A program made the position numbers and the translations under genes. A stretch of 64,000 nucleotides of DNA, taken from positions 1,245,684-1,309,683 of the forward strand of contig CAVSID010000001.1 in NCBI GenBank assembly GCA_963727915.1, read 5' to 3'. The DNA comes from CAWAND01 sp963727915 (GTDB lineage Bacteria > Chloroflexota > Anaerolineae > Anaerolineales > E44-bin32). This document shows positions 45,328-54,240 of the stretch, piece after piece (position 1 is the stretch's first letter; each line of letters starts with the position of its first letter). The notes beneath the pieces were generated by a model. That model saw nothing but the letters and a program-made list of their open reading frames with translations. It was not told the DNA's origin and made no database searches.

Positions 45328-45362
45328 CACAAAAAGCACGTGTCGGAAAAGGCAAGATCTGG

Positions 45363-45800
45363 ATGAGGCTGGTAGTGCAGCGGGTAAATAGCGGACGTGT
45401 CACCGTGGCCGAGGAACGTGTGGCTGAGATAGGGAGGGGCCTTGTAATCCTGGTTGGCGTCGCACAGGGCGACCTATCGGAGCAGGCCGACTGGTTGGCT
45501 GCCAAATGCGCCGACCTTCGTATCTTCGATGATCCCGATGGCAAGATGAACCTGTCTGTCAAGGATGTCGGGGGCGAGGCCTTAGTCGTGTCACAGTTCA
45601 CGTTGCTGGGCGACACGGACAAGGGAAGGCGCCCGAGCTTTGTCCACGCAGCCGCGCCGGAGGTGGCAGAACCGCTTGTCGAGCGCTTTGCTGAGCGGCT
45701 GGCGGACGCCGGGGTCCCGACCCTTATGGGACGATTTGGCGCCCATATGTTGGTCGAAATCGACAACGACGGACCGGTTACCATATTGATCGAAAAATGA
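45363..45800 (+). CDS. dtd: D-aminoacyl-tRNA deacylase
   Basis: A 145-residue protein of exact family length. MRLVVQRVNSGRVTV begins the fold. The catalytic SQFTL motif is VVSQFTLLGDT and the cross-subunit GP motif is DNDGPVTILIE. It removes D-amino acids (and glycine from tRNA-Ala) mischarged on tRNA. It begins 35 bases after the SelW-like gene on the same strand, so co-transcription is likely. Confidence 0.93.
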   Translation: MRLVVQRVNSGRVTVAEERVAEIGRGLVILVGVAQGDLSEQADWLAAKCADLRIFDDPDGKMNLSVKDVGGEALVVSQFTLLGDTDKGRRPSFVHAAAPEVAEPLVERFAERLADAGVPTLMGRFGAHMLVEIDNDGPVTILIEK

Positions 45801-45828
45801 CCCCCGGGAGCGGCCTCCCGGGGGTCAG
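45799..45828. terminator. 13-bp hairpin overlapping the dtd stop
   Basis: TGACCCCCGGGAG and its complement around CGGC. It lies between dtd (+) and a convergent membrane-protein gene; probably terminates both. Confidence 0.7.
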
Positions 45829-45833
45829 GTTCA

Positions 45834-46574
45834 CTAGGCCGAGGTCTGCAATGCGGAGGCCCTGGCCGGCTCCTCGGAAGGCTCCGGACGGGCGGCTGCC
45901 TGAAACCCGATGAACATCAGGATGGCAGCGAACAGCTCGCCAAGGTACAGGAACTGACCGTAGCCGAGACGGGTCAGCGTGCTGGCGGCACCGATGGAAA
46001 GCGCACCGGCGGCGATGAGCACGTTCCCAATCACCCGGTTGGGCATGACGCGCTTCCGCCAGAAGAGGAAGGCTGACCACAGCGCCCCTCCCACAAGCGT
46101 CAGCAACCCATAGATGTTAAAGAACGGCGTTGTCAGGCGAACGGTGGCGCCGTCGGCAATGGCCGGCATGATGTCGCGGTACTGGTCACTGATCGGCAGG
46201 GCGGTCGTGAAGTGCGATGGGTCCAGCCGGGGCATGATACTCAACATGAGGCCAAGCGCGACCAGACTGCCAAGCGTCAGCAGTCCCGTGATGACGTGGA
46301 TCCACTTCTTCCGGTACAGGAGGGCCAGCGTGCCATGACCGATCCAGGCTGCGTTGAGGGCGGCCCCGAATAGGTACCAGACGAAGAATACCCATCGGTT
46401 CCAGGCGAGCGAGAAATAAGCTTCGGCGAAACTACCGGCGCCAAACATTGCCAAGCCAATGCCCCAATAAAGAAAGTGGGCCTTTCTCCGCACAATGAAC
46501 CGTTGAAAAACGGCCAAGGTAAAGACCAGCATCACGGCAGTTGAGACAAACGGCAGAATTTGGTTCACGTCCAT
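45834..46574 (-). CDS. Seven-helix membrane protein of unknown function
   Basis: A 246-residue protein with about seven hydrophobic segments, e.g. ILPFVSTAVMLVFTLAVFQR, LYWGIGLAMFGAGSFAEAYF, VITGLLTLGSLVALGLMLS and VIGNVLIAAGALSIGAAS. No family confidently recognised. AAGGAG is 8 bases before the chosen ATG; the slightly longer ORF lacks such a site. A small single-helix gene and a MerR-like regulator follow the same orientation upstream. Confidence 0.6.
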   Translation of the reverse strand: MDVNQILPFVSTAVMLVFTLAVFQRFIVRRKAHFLYWGIGLAMFGAGSFAEAYFSLAWNRWVFFVWYLFGAALNAAWIGHGTLALLYRKKWIHVITGLLTLGSLVALGLMLSIMPRLDPSHFTTALPISDQYRDIMPAIADGATVRLTTPFFNIYGLLTLVGGALWSAFLFWRKRVMPNRVIGNVLIAAGALSIGAASTLTRLGYGQFLYLGELFAAILMFIGFQAAARPEPSEEPARASALQTSA

Positions 46575-46622
46575 TCTTCCCACTCCTTGAAATGGTATCG
46601 GTATTTCACCGCCCTCGACAGA

Positions 46623-46799
46623 CTAGCGAAAAGGGACAATCCCCAGCAAGACGCCGGCCGCGAAGAGGATTAAGACAACGGTCAGTATGCCCAAGCCGGC
46701 CAACACCACCGGGATGACCCGCTCAAACAGCACGGAGTCATCAGGCATCCGAGAAGTGCCTCTGACGATCGGGCGACCTCGGTCTTCTGTCTCTTCCAT
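46623..46799 (-). CDS. Small single-helix membrane protein
   Basis: A 58-residue protein: a charged N-terminus (EETEDRGRPIVRG), then one long hydrophobic segment (VIPVVLAGLGILTVVLILFA). GGAG precedes the ATG. It lies between the seven-helix protein and the MerR-like regulator on the same strand. No family recognised. Confidence 0.55.
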   Translation of the reverse strand: MEETEDRGRPIVRGTSRMPDDSVLFERVIPVVLAGLGILTVVLILFAAGVLLGIVPFR

Positions 46800-46878
46800 G
46801 GCGGCTCCTGATTTCAGCTTCTCAACCAGTTGTCCGGTCACAAGACCTCCAGACGGGGCACGAGCTTCCCGGCCAGGC

Positions 46879-47508
46879 TCATGCCCTGGGCTCAAATCCG
46901 TCCAGAACAGCCAATTGGTACACGTTCAGCAGCTTGGTCAACCGCCCGAAAAGGGGCCCGTGGCTGCCGCCAGGGATGGGGTCACCGGCGGACAGGCCGA
47001 ACGCCGTCTCGATCACCCGGTCGCGAAAGAACAGACTCGCCTGCATCGCCTCCGACAGCGTCAGGCCGATCCTGCTGGCCGTCTCAGCATGCTGACGTCC
47101 AATGGCAGTGACCTCATCCAGGATTTGCTGGTCGCTGGAATCGCCCGAGACATAGCGAAGGATCAGCCCGAGCAGGCGCCGGCCCAGGTCGCGCTGTTGC
47201 TTGCGGGCGGTCTCGTCATAGGCCCGCAGCCAAGTGGCATCGCTTGTCGTGGCGATCTCGCTGCGTGTGATGGACAGGGCGTGATGAGTCCAGTTGGCTC
47301 CGAGGTCCGTACGGGCTTCCTGGCGCTGACGCCATTCAAAAGCTCTGAGATCGTCGAGCGCAAACCTGCGGTGGCCGCCGGGGGTAATCATTGCCGATAG
47401 TTTGCCGTCATCCGCCCAGCGGCGGATGGTATTGGGGTGAACACCGAGGACCTCGGCGGCTTGCGACGTGCTCAACCAATTTGGCAGGGGGGCTAGTTCA
47501 GAAGACAC
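46879..47508 (-). CDS. MerR/BldC-like DNA-binding regulator
   Basis: A 209-residue protein. The N-terminal winged helix LSTSQAAEVLGVHPNTIRRW with ITPGGHRRFALDDL is of the excisionase/BldC/MlrA sort. A helical C-terminal domain (LLGLILRYVSGDSSDQQILDEV, LTLSEAMQASLFFRDRVIETAF) has no recognised ligand motif; a B12-binding histidine pair is absent. Proteins with this DNA-binding domain often bind direct repeats head to tail, and three direct repeats lie upstream of the gene, so it may regulate itself. Confidence 0.7.
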   Translation of the reverse strand: MSSELAPLPNWLSTSQAAEVLGVHPNTIRRWADDGKLSAMITPGGHRRFALDDLRAFEWRQRQEARTDLGANWTHHALSITRSEIATTSDATWLRAYDETARKQQRDLGRRLLGLILRYVSGDSSDQQILDEVTAIGRQHAETASRIGLTLSEAMQASLFFRDRVIETAFGLSAGDPIPGGSHGPLFGRLTKLLNVYQLAVLDGFEPRA

Positions 47509-47570
47509 GTGTCGTCCAGTTGGTTACCGCTACCGGGCGCCCAACGCGCCCAACATAAGGGAATATAGAT

Positions 47571-47600
47571 AAACCTTACCAAACCTCACCAAATATAACC
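47571..47600 (-). repeat. Three in-register 10-bp direct repeats upstream of the MerR/BldC-like gene
   Basis: AAACCTTACC, AAACCTCACC and AAATATAACC follow one another without gaps, one helical turn apart. Read on the minus strand, TTGGTG and TATATT with a 19-base spacer overlap the repeats, the spacing used by MerR-family promoters. Probable operator of the gene starting at 47508. Confidence 0.6.
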
Positions 47601-47652
47601 GATTGATCCCCAAGATTCAAGGAGGATCTTCAGTTTTGACGGCTGTCAGATG

Positions 47653-48438
47653 TCATGGCTCAGATGAGGTTTCGACCTGAAGGACGGAGGGGTGGGTCCA
47701 GAGTGCAAAGTCGAGCTGGACGGCGTTGGCACCCGAACTCAGCAGGGCCGAGATTTCGGAGGGTTCTCGGATCCCCCCCGAAACCACAACCGGAATGTCC
47801 AGCGAGGCGGCCAACGTTGCAATGTGTTCCAGCACCAAGGGGAAGAGACTTGGACCGAACACTCGACCGGAAGAGGTCCCCTCGGGCCCGACGATGGCAC
47901 CGCGCGGGGGAACCAGGCTGATGGCGGCTGGGGCAGCTTTGCGGACCGCATCAATCGCGGCCCACCCGCTGTCGAGGCTGAGGCGGACGATGACTGGGAG
48001 TTCACTGTTGGCGACGGGGCCGAGCTGCCTTTCTATCTGAACCGGGTCTTCTACATTCAGCCCCACTTCAACTGCCGACACGGCGTCCACTGCTTCGAGT
48101 TGGAGCAGCATTTGGCGCAGCTCGACGGGCTCGTCGGCGATGATGTGCACGATAACGGGCATCGGCATCCTTCGCCATCGAAGGCCGTGTTCCCGGATCA
48201 CAGCAGTCAACCCTGGATTGGGCAGACCCGTGTGGAGCAAGAACCCTCCGGGGAAATCGTGAACCCGAGTTTCGGATGTGGCGCGGCGGGGCGCGTTCGA
48301 AATTGGATGGGTGATGAAAGCGCCAAGTCTCCGCATGTCCAAGGATGAGGCGGCCTCGTCCGAAAACCCAAGCGCGCCTGCGGTGTTCATCCAGGGTGGG
48401 TCGACGATCGCCTCGCGCTTCCCCGATGTGATCAGCAT
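47653..48438 (-). CDS. Dihydroorotate dehydrogenase-like FMN protein
   Basis: A protein of about 261 residues of the TIM-barrel PyrD family. MNTAGALGFSDEAASSL near the start corresponds to the PyrD NASG block. AVEVGLNVEDP, VIVRLSLDSG and the phosphate-binding VVVSGGIREPSEISALLSSGA (written in part: SGGIREPSEI) are recognisable. The start ATG 48438 lies one base after the PyrK-like stop, so the pair forms an operon like pyrK-pyrD. Substrate may be dihydroorotate, but family divergence leaves this open. Confidence 0.65.
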   Translation of the reverse strand: MLITSGKREAIVDPPWMNTAGALGFSDEAASSLDMRRLGAFITHPISNAPRRATSETRVHDFPGGFLLHTGLPNPGLTAVIREHGLRWRRMPMPVIVHIIADEPVELRQMLLQLEAVDAVSAVEVGLNVEDPVQIERQLGPVANSELPVIVRLSLDSGWAAIDAVRKAAPAAISLVPPRGAIVGPEGTSSGRVFGPSLFPLVLEHIATLAASLDIPVVVSGGIREPSEISALLSSGANAVQLDFALWTHPSVLQVETSSEP

Positions 48439-48439
48439 C

Positions 48440-49117
48440 TCAGGTCCTGAGATTCCGCAATCGAAGGGTTGGCCCTTCAGTGCATAGCAGCCGACGGCGC
48501 CCATAACCTTCCAAGGCGCAGGCCTGGCATCCGCCGATGCCGCAGGGTACAGCGGCTACGACAAGGACGTCATCCTGGACAAGGCGGCGTAGACGCCAAG
48601 CATCACCTTTCAATCGATCGGAAAGCTCGCCGAGTCGGCCCATTGGGATGCCAACGGCGATATAGTCGGCCCAAGCCACGGCCTCCTCCGGATCCGGGAG
48701 TACTTCGACGGCAGGAGGCAGACGATAAGTCTGATCGTCGGGAACGAAGGCGACTTCACGACCCTGGGCAAGTCCCAGGTCTACCAGAGGCCGGAGATAT
48801 CCGCCGACACCCCCAATCGAGATGATCAACCAGCGCCGGCCGCTCTCCGGAGGCAAGAAACCATCGCCGTTCGGCCCGCGCAGGACCAAGGTTGTGCCTG
48901 GGGGCCATTGCACACCTGTGGGCAAATGTGTGGAGAAACCAGACTCCGAGATTCGGATTGGAATCAGAGTGTGGCAGCGCCAATCGTAGCCGGGCCGGAA
49001 GCCGGCAAACATCTGCCCCGGCCGGAGCTTGTGGCCAGGAGGCCCCTCCAGCCGAACCGAGATTCGGCCGTCCTGCTCAAGGGAGTGAGCTTTGACCCTG
49101 GCTTGGGTGGTAGGCAT
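48440..49117 (-). CDS. PyrK-like electron-transfer flavoprotein subunit
   Basis: A 225-residue ferredoxin-reductase-type protein. The FAD-binding barrel has LRPGQMFAGFRPG and TLVLRGPNGDGFLPP. The 2Fe-2S site is at the C-terminus: PCGIGGCQACALEG then LLCTEGP, giving the CxxxxCxxC...C pattern of PyrK. It passes electrons between NADH and the FMN partner encoded immediately downstream. Confidence 0.75.
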   Translation of the reverse strand: MPTTQARVKAHSLEQDGRISVRLEGPPGHKLRPGQMFAGFRPGYDWRCHTLIPIRISESGFSTHLPTGVQWPPGTTLVLRGPNGDGFLPPESGRRWLIISIGGVGGYLRPLVDLGLAQGREVAFVPDDQTYRLPPAVEVLPDPEEAVAWADYIAVGIPMGRLGELSDRLKGDAWRLRRLVQDDVLVVAAVPCGIGGCQACALEGYGRRRLLCTEGPTLRLRNLRT

Positions 49118-49186
49118 GAGCCGATGCTAACATGCGTGTCGTGGCGGAGCAATGTCAGGCTGGCGTCGGGGGGCGATTCGCCTGCA

Positions 49187-49195
49187 TGCTATAAT
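49187..49195 (+). promoter_or_regulatory. Extended -10 promoter element before the SPFH gene
   Basis: TGCTATAAT, 64 bases before the corrected GTG start. No convincing -35. Confidence 0.5.
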
Positions 49196-49258
49196 CCGCC
49201 CGAATTACCAGCGCTGGGAGGCACAACTCCCAATTTCACACATCAGCAGGAGGGCGAC

Positions 49259-50303
49259 GTGAACGTAGCAGAGCTGTCGAGGGGTCTGGCGAACTCTTGC
49301 CTGGATTGCGGCGATTGTCGTTGTCGTGATTGCCGTGGTTCGAGCTTCTCGTGGTCGGCCGCTGAAGTCGGCTGTGGGTCTGGTTCTGGGTATGCTCGCC
49401 GTGGCGGTGATCTTCACCTCGGTTGGCGCCGGATTGGTGTTCGTTCAACCGGAAGAACGTGGGGTCGTGATCTCGGCCGTGACGCCGGAAGGCTTTCGGC
49501 AGGATGCGTTGCAACCTGGCTTGCACTGGATTGTCCCCTTTGCCGAGTCAGTGGTCGTGTACCCGATTTCACGCCAGACCTACACGATGTCGATCGCTCC
49601 CTCGGAGGGTGCCGTTCAGGGGGACGACTCGGTCACAGCCAGGACGGCCGATGGCCAGGAGGTCTTCATTGATGCCTCGGTCATCTTCTCGGTGGATCCG
49701 AATCAAGTCGTCCAGGTCCACATCGATTGGCAAAATCGCTATGACCGCGATCTGGTGCGCCCGGTGTCGCGAGGCATCATCCGTGACGAAGCCTCCAAAT
49801 ACGGCGTCGAGGACATTGTCAGCCAGAAGCGCCAAGAACTGATCGAAGGGATACGGACCCGGCTTGAGAATCGACTTAGTGCCAATGGGTTGGTGCTGCA
49901 AGAGTTCGTTTTGAGGAACATCACGTTTACGCCTGAGTATGCGGCCTCGGTCGAGCAGAAGCAGATCGCTGAGCAGAGGGCCCAGGAGGCCAAGCTGACA
50001 GTCGAACAGAAACGACAAGAGGCTGAGCAGGCCCGACAGGTCGCACAGGGCCAGGCGGACGCCGCCGTGATCAGCGCTCAGGGACGAGCACAATCACGGC
50101 TGATCGAGGCCGATGCTGAATCCCAGGCTTTGAAGAAGATCGCCGAGGCGCTGCAAGCCAACCAGAACTTGATAACGTATGAGTATGTCAAGAACCTGTC
50201 ACCAAATATCCAGGTGATGTTGGTTCCTAGCGACAATCCCTTCTTGCTCCCGCTGCCCACACCCACACCGGTGAGCGGCGCTGCGCCCGAGGGAACGCAA
50301 TAG
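49259..50303 (+). CDS. SPFH/Band 7 (prohibitin-like) membrane protein, frameshift near 49285
   Basis: A protein of about 347 residues. GTG start with AGGAGG, then NVAELSRGLA; a second frame carries the membrane anchor (WIAAIVVVVIAVVR, VGLVLGMLAVAVIFTSVG). The prohibitin/SPFH domain includes PEERGVVISAVTPEGF, LQPGLHWIVPFAESVVVYP and GIIRDEASKYGVEDIVSQKR. A long Gln/Glu-rich coiled coil follows (EQKQIAEQRAQEAKLTVEQK). SPFH proteins scaffold membrane microdomains or protease complexes. The C-terminal tail is TPTPV-rich. Confidence 0.82.
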
Positions 50304-50325
50304 CCATATCACAACGGGAAGTCCT

Positions 50326-50362
50326 CCAGCGCCCGGGTATCTTCCCCGGGCGCTGGCTTCTT
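50326..50362 (+). terminator. Terminator after the SPFH gene
   Basis: CCAGCGCCCGGG pairs perfectly with CCCGGGCGCTGG around TATCTTC, followed by CTTCTT. Confidence 0.8.
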
Positions 50363-50608
50363 AACGGCAACCGGGCACCACACCGTTCATTCAATTTCCC
50401 CGTCTGGCGGCTAGCGCCTTGTTGACGGCCGGTGTTTGGGGCCGGAGCTTTCGCCCATCTCCGACGTCGAGGACTAGCCCAGACGGACCAGCCAGTTTGG
50501 GGCTGTGTGTGTGATATGCTAGCCAGCAACTTGGGGTGTGGAAGTGCCGGCTTTCGCTCCCGTCAGTACTCTGTTCTACGAATCGACGCCTCACATCGGT
50601 ACCGGGGG

Positions 50609-51308
50609 ATGGGCATGCTTCTCAAATCCTTGCCGTTTGAACACGTTGGGCGGCCGCCTTCTGCCAAGTCGGACAGGTTGCCGCCGATGCTCCTGATGCT
50701 TCACGGCATCGGAAGTGATGAGCGCGACCTGTTTGCTCTCGGTTCAGCCTTCGATCCGCGATTCCATGTCTTGAGCCTGAGGGGGCCGTATGCTTTGGAC
50801 CAGGGAGGCTATGGATGGTTCGAGACCGAGTTCGCCGTCTATGGCTCGAAAATATACCCCGAGAGCGCCGAATTCGAGCCGGCAGAAGCTGGTCCAGTTC
50901 ATTCAACTGGCTGCACAACACTACCGGACCGATCCAAAACACGTGTATCTGATGGGCTTCAGCCAGGGGGCGATTCTGTCACTGCTCATGGCGCTAACCC
51001 GTCCCGACTTGCTGGCCGGCGTCATCGTTGTGAGTGGACGGCTGCCGGGGGAGCTCCTCGCTAGCAGCAGCCCCATCACGCGCCAGCTCGCTGGCCGCGA
51101 CGCTATCAACGGTCTTCCGGTCTTCCTCGCCCACGGGTCGCTCGATGACGTGATCAAGGTTGAGGAGGGCCAGCGCGTACGTGACAGGCTGATGAGCCTT
51201 CAGGCAAATGTCTTCTACCGAGAATACGATACAGGCCATGCTATTCCCCGCCAGATCATGTCAGACTTGGACAATTGGCTGTCAGGTCGCCTGATTGCTC
51301 GGGTCTGA
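50609..51308 (+). CDS. Phospholipase/carboxylesterase-family alpha/beta hydrolase, frameshift near 50880
   Basis: A protein of about 232 residues. LLMLHGIGSDERDLFALG is the oxyanion region, the nucleophile elbow is MGFSQGAILSLL, the Asp is in HGSLDDVIKVEEG and the His in YDTGHAIPRQI. It resembles YpfH/carboxylesterase-type hydrolases acting on short esters or lysophospholipids. The frames meet around 50880, where PESAEFEPAE changes to RQKLVQFIQLAAQHY. GGGGG precedes the ATG. Confidence 0.8.
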
Positions 51309-51365
51309 AAGCACATCAGGATTTTGTCGGTCCGCCAAGCGGTGTAGATCAGGGAGAACAGCGTG

Positions 51366-52374
51366 ATGTCGGATGTGGAGACCATTTCCCAAGCCCAGGC
51401 CAAACACACGCCCTTGCTGATGGGCAAGGCAAACGTCGTGGGCGTGGGGCGGGGCTACAAGGTTGTCAAGGGCCGCAAAACCGACAAGATGTGCGTGGTG
51501 GTTCTCGTTCGCCACAAGGTTCCCAGCATGGCGCTTGAAGCGCATGCATTGGTGCCCAGGGCCATCGATGGTGTGGAAACGGACGTGATCGAAGTGGGCG
51601 AGTTGGTCGCTCAGGTATCCCGAACGGAGAGGCTGCGTCCGGCACCGCCCGGTGTCAGCCTGGGCCATTACCAAATTACCGCCGGTACCTTCGGCGCCGT
51701 TGTCCGGGACAAAGCCACGGGCGACTCTCTCGATCCTATCCAACAACCACGTCTTGGCCAACAGCAACGATGCAAAGATCGGTGACGCTATCCTCCAGCC
51801 GGGAGCTGTGGATGGTGGGCGACTGGACCAGGACACCCTTGCTCACCTGGTCCGTTTTGTCCCAATCCAGTTTACCGTGGCTCCGTCCTCCTGCTCGATT
51901 GCCAGTGCGGTGGCCTGGCTCGGCAACAGTCTTGCTCGTGGGCTCGGTTCCAAACACCGGCTGCAGGCATACTACACGGATCCGAATGCCGTCAACAAGG
52001 CGGACGCAGCCGTTGCTGCCCCGGTTGAACCAGACATGATCTCCGACCAGATCCTGGAAATCGGTGCCATCGCAGGGACTCGTCCGGCGGAGCTTGGTCT
52101 CACGGTACGGAAGTCGGGGCGCACGACTGGTTTTACATCGGGAGAGATAGGTGTGTTGGATGCCACGGTGACGGTCGGCTATGGCACTTCCCGCCGAGCC
52201 CGTTTCGAGGGTCAGATCATCAGCAGCCCCATGTCGTCTCCGGGTGACTCCGGTTCGTTGCTCGTCGCTGGTGATTCGATGCAGGCGGTTGGTCTCCTTT
52301 TCGCTGGATCGGATCAGGCCACGATCTTCAACCCTATCGATGACGTACTGGCCGCCCTTGAGGTGGAGCTGTGA
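51366..52374 (+). CDS. Trypsin-like serine protease with KANVVGVG N-terminal domain, frameshift near 51728
   Basis: A protein of about 335 residues. The N-terminal ~90 residues form a compact domain (MGKANVVGVGRGYKVVKG, MCVVVLVRHKVP, DVIEVGELV). The protease part has His in LILSNNHVLANSN, Asp in NKADAAVAAPV and the nucleophile in SSPGDSGSLLVAG, the chymotrypsin-fold triad order. No signal peptide is visible. The join is near 51728 (ATGDS then LILSNNHV). The ATG overlaps nothing; a GTG one codon earlier is possible. The next gene starts on its stop codon and encodes a copy of the N-terminal domain alone. Confidence 0.78.
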
Positions 52375-52649
52375 GCGAACCCCAGGCGGGTTTCCAGGCG
52401 CGGTTGGAGCGAGCCCGAGCCGTCAAGCAAGCCCACGAAGCCGAGCTGCTCTCAAAGGCAAACGTCGTGGGCGTGGGAGTTGGATTTCGTCGAACTTCCG
52501 GCGAGCCAACGGCGGATGTGGCCATTGTTGTCATGGTTAGAGTCAAGGTTCCTGCGGCCGATCTCCTGCCGGACGAAGCGCTCCCGGACGAAATCGAGGG
52601 GATCCCCGTCGACGTGCAACCTGTGGGAGAGTTTGGCATTCACGTCTGA
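52371..52649 (+). CDS. Stand-alone copy of the protease N-terminal domain
   Basis: A 92-residue protein, GTG start overlapping the protease TGA by 4 bases. LLSKANVVGVGVGFRRTSGE, VAIVVMVRVKVPAADLLPDEAL and GIPVDVQPVGEF align with residues ~15-85 of the upstream protease. No catalytic motif of its own. It could be an inhibitor or folding partner of the protease, as pro-domains often are, or simply a duplicated binding domain. Tight coupling favours a functional pair. Confidence 0.68.
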   Translation: MSEPQAGFQARLERARAVKQAHEAELLSKANVVGVGVGFRRTSGEPTADVAIVVMVRVKVPAADLLPDEALPDEIEGIPVDVQPVGEFGIHV

Positions 52650-52738
52650 CGCCGCACCTCCTTGGGCACGTGCATGGGCAGGATCAGCGAGTTGCCCATC
52701 GTCAGACTTTGAGGCAACGGCTGAGGGTTCTGATGCTC

Positions 52739-54104
52739 TCAGTTCGACCCGTCAGCCAGCGATGCCTGGCGGGCGGATTTTAGACCATCGAGGGCGGCAT
52801 CGATGCCGGCTTTGTCTCTGGCCTTCCAGAACGTGGCCAGCTCCGACAAACCTTGGGTCGCCATCTGGCCCTTGAATGCATTCAATTCAAACAGCTCCGC
52901 AAGGTGAGGACTATCCTGGATGAAGGATAGTCCTTTCTGCTGGTAGGTTGGGAAGGCATCCGCCGGAATGCGATGGATCGGGATCAACCGTCCCACTTCG
53001 TCGATGTTCATCTGGAGGCCTTGCTCCGATAGAAGGTAGTGGATGAAGGCTCGGCCTGCCTCAGGATAGACAGCGCCGGCGGGGATGTACGCGCCATACA
53101 CCAGCGCGATTTCACCGTCATCGACCTCGGCATTCAGGCTTGGGAAACGGAAGAAATCCAGCTTCTGTTTGACCTCAGGCGTGATGAATTCATACAGCCA
53201 CTCCCCGATATTGAACATTGCCGCCCGGCCATCCGAAATCTGGTTCACGGCCTCGAACCAGCTGCCCGGTTCATCCGCCGGGGCGAAACACCCGGCATCC
53301 AGCATTTCGAGCCAATGGTTGAAGACATTCCTGACACGCGGGTCCTCAAAGCTAATCTCTCCGGCCAGCAGGCGCTGATGGAAATCGAAGCCATTTAGCC
53401 GGAGATCCAGAATGCTGAACCAGCGGGCATTGGGAGGAGTCCACGCGGCGGCCGAATTGGTGATGGGAATAATCCCGGCATCGCTTAGCGTGCGGCATGC
53501 CCGCAGAAGCGACTCCCAGGAGTTCGGGGGGATGCAGGTCGAATTGGTCGAAGATATCCGTCCGGTAGAAGACAGGGTTCCATTGCACTGCCAAGGGCAC
53601 GAAGTATGGCGTGCCACCGACTTTGGCCAAGTCGGCCACGCTGTCCGGATAGGCATCCGCCAAGTTCTCCGATTCCCACACGTCCCCCAGCGGCGCAAGT
53701 TTTCCGGCCCTAATGTATCGACCCAGGCTGGCTCCCCCGATGAACCCGGTGATCACATCGGGCGGTCGGTCGAGGTTGAGCTGTCGGTCCAGGACGTCTG
53801 CCGGCACGGGTGCCCCGTAAAGGCCGGCGGCCCCATAGGTGACTGTGATGCTTGGGTTGGCCGTTTCGAAGGACTTGCGGGCATGGATATCCCACACGCC
53901 TTGGGCAGATCCTCCAAAGAAAGAAAACCAACGCATCTCGATCGGCTCCGGTGTGTTGGTCGGCGGGGGGGTCGTCGTGGCAGTGCCAACTGGGATCAGG
54001 TCTCCGGGCGGGACAGGAGAGGTTGAAGCCGGACCAGCACACGCAGCCGAATTTAGGAATAGCGAGGTTGCCACAAATACGGTGAGCATCTGACTCGTCT
54101 TCAT
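52739..54104 (-). CDS. Extracellular solute-binding lipoprotein of an ABC sugar transporter, frameshift near 53515
   Basis: A protein of about 454 residues. The lipobox region FLNSAACAG is followed by a Thr/Pro linker and family-1 solute-binding features: MRWFSFFGGSAQGVW, ANPSITVTYGAAG, KLAPLGDVWESENLADAYPD, VPLAVQWNPVFYRTDIFD, then in the second frame SWFEAVNQISDGRAAMFNIGEW and GRAFIHYLLSEQGLQ. It captures a carbohydrate-type solute outside the cell. No permease or ATPase gene is nearby. Divergent from a MocR regulator with a dyad between them. Confidence 0.8.
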
Positions 54105-54179
54105 CGTCTCTCCCTTGAGTTCTGTAACCGTTCTTCTCTGCAGCGCCTTCAGCGGATCATAGGCGTACAATGGACTGGT

Positions 54180-54197
54180 CACAAGGGACACCTTGTG
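54180..54197. promoter_or_regulatory. Dyad between the solute-binding and MocR genes
   Basis: CACAAGG-GACA-CCTTGTG. It lies in the divergent control region, 44 bases before the MocR GTG; two TACAAT boxes flank it (54166 and 54212 regions). Probable operator. Confidence 0.5.
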
Positions 54198-54240
54198 CAA
54201 AAACGATGGGTACAATTTTGATGGGGGAGGAGCGTTGGAA

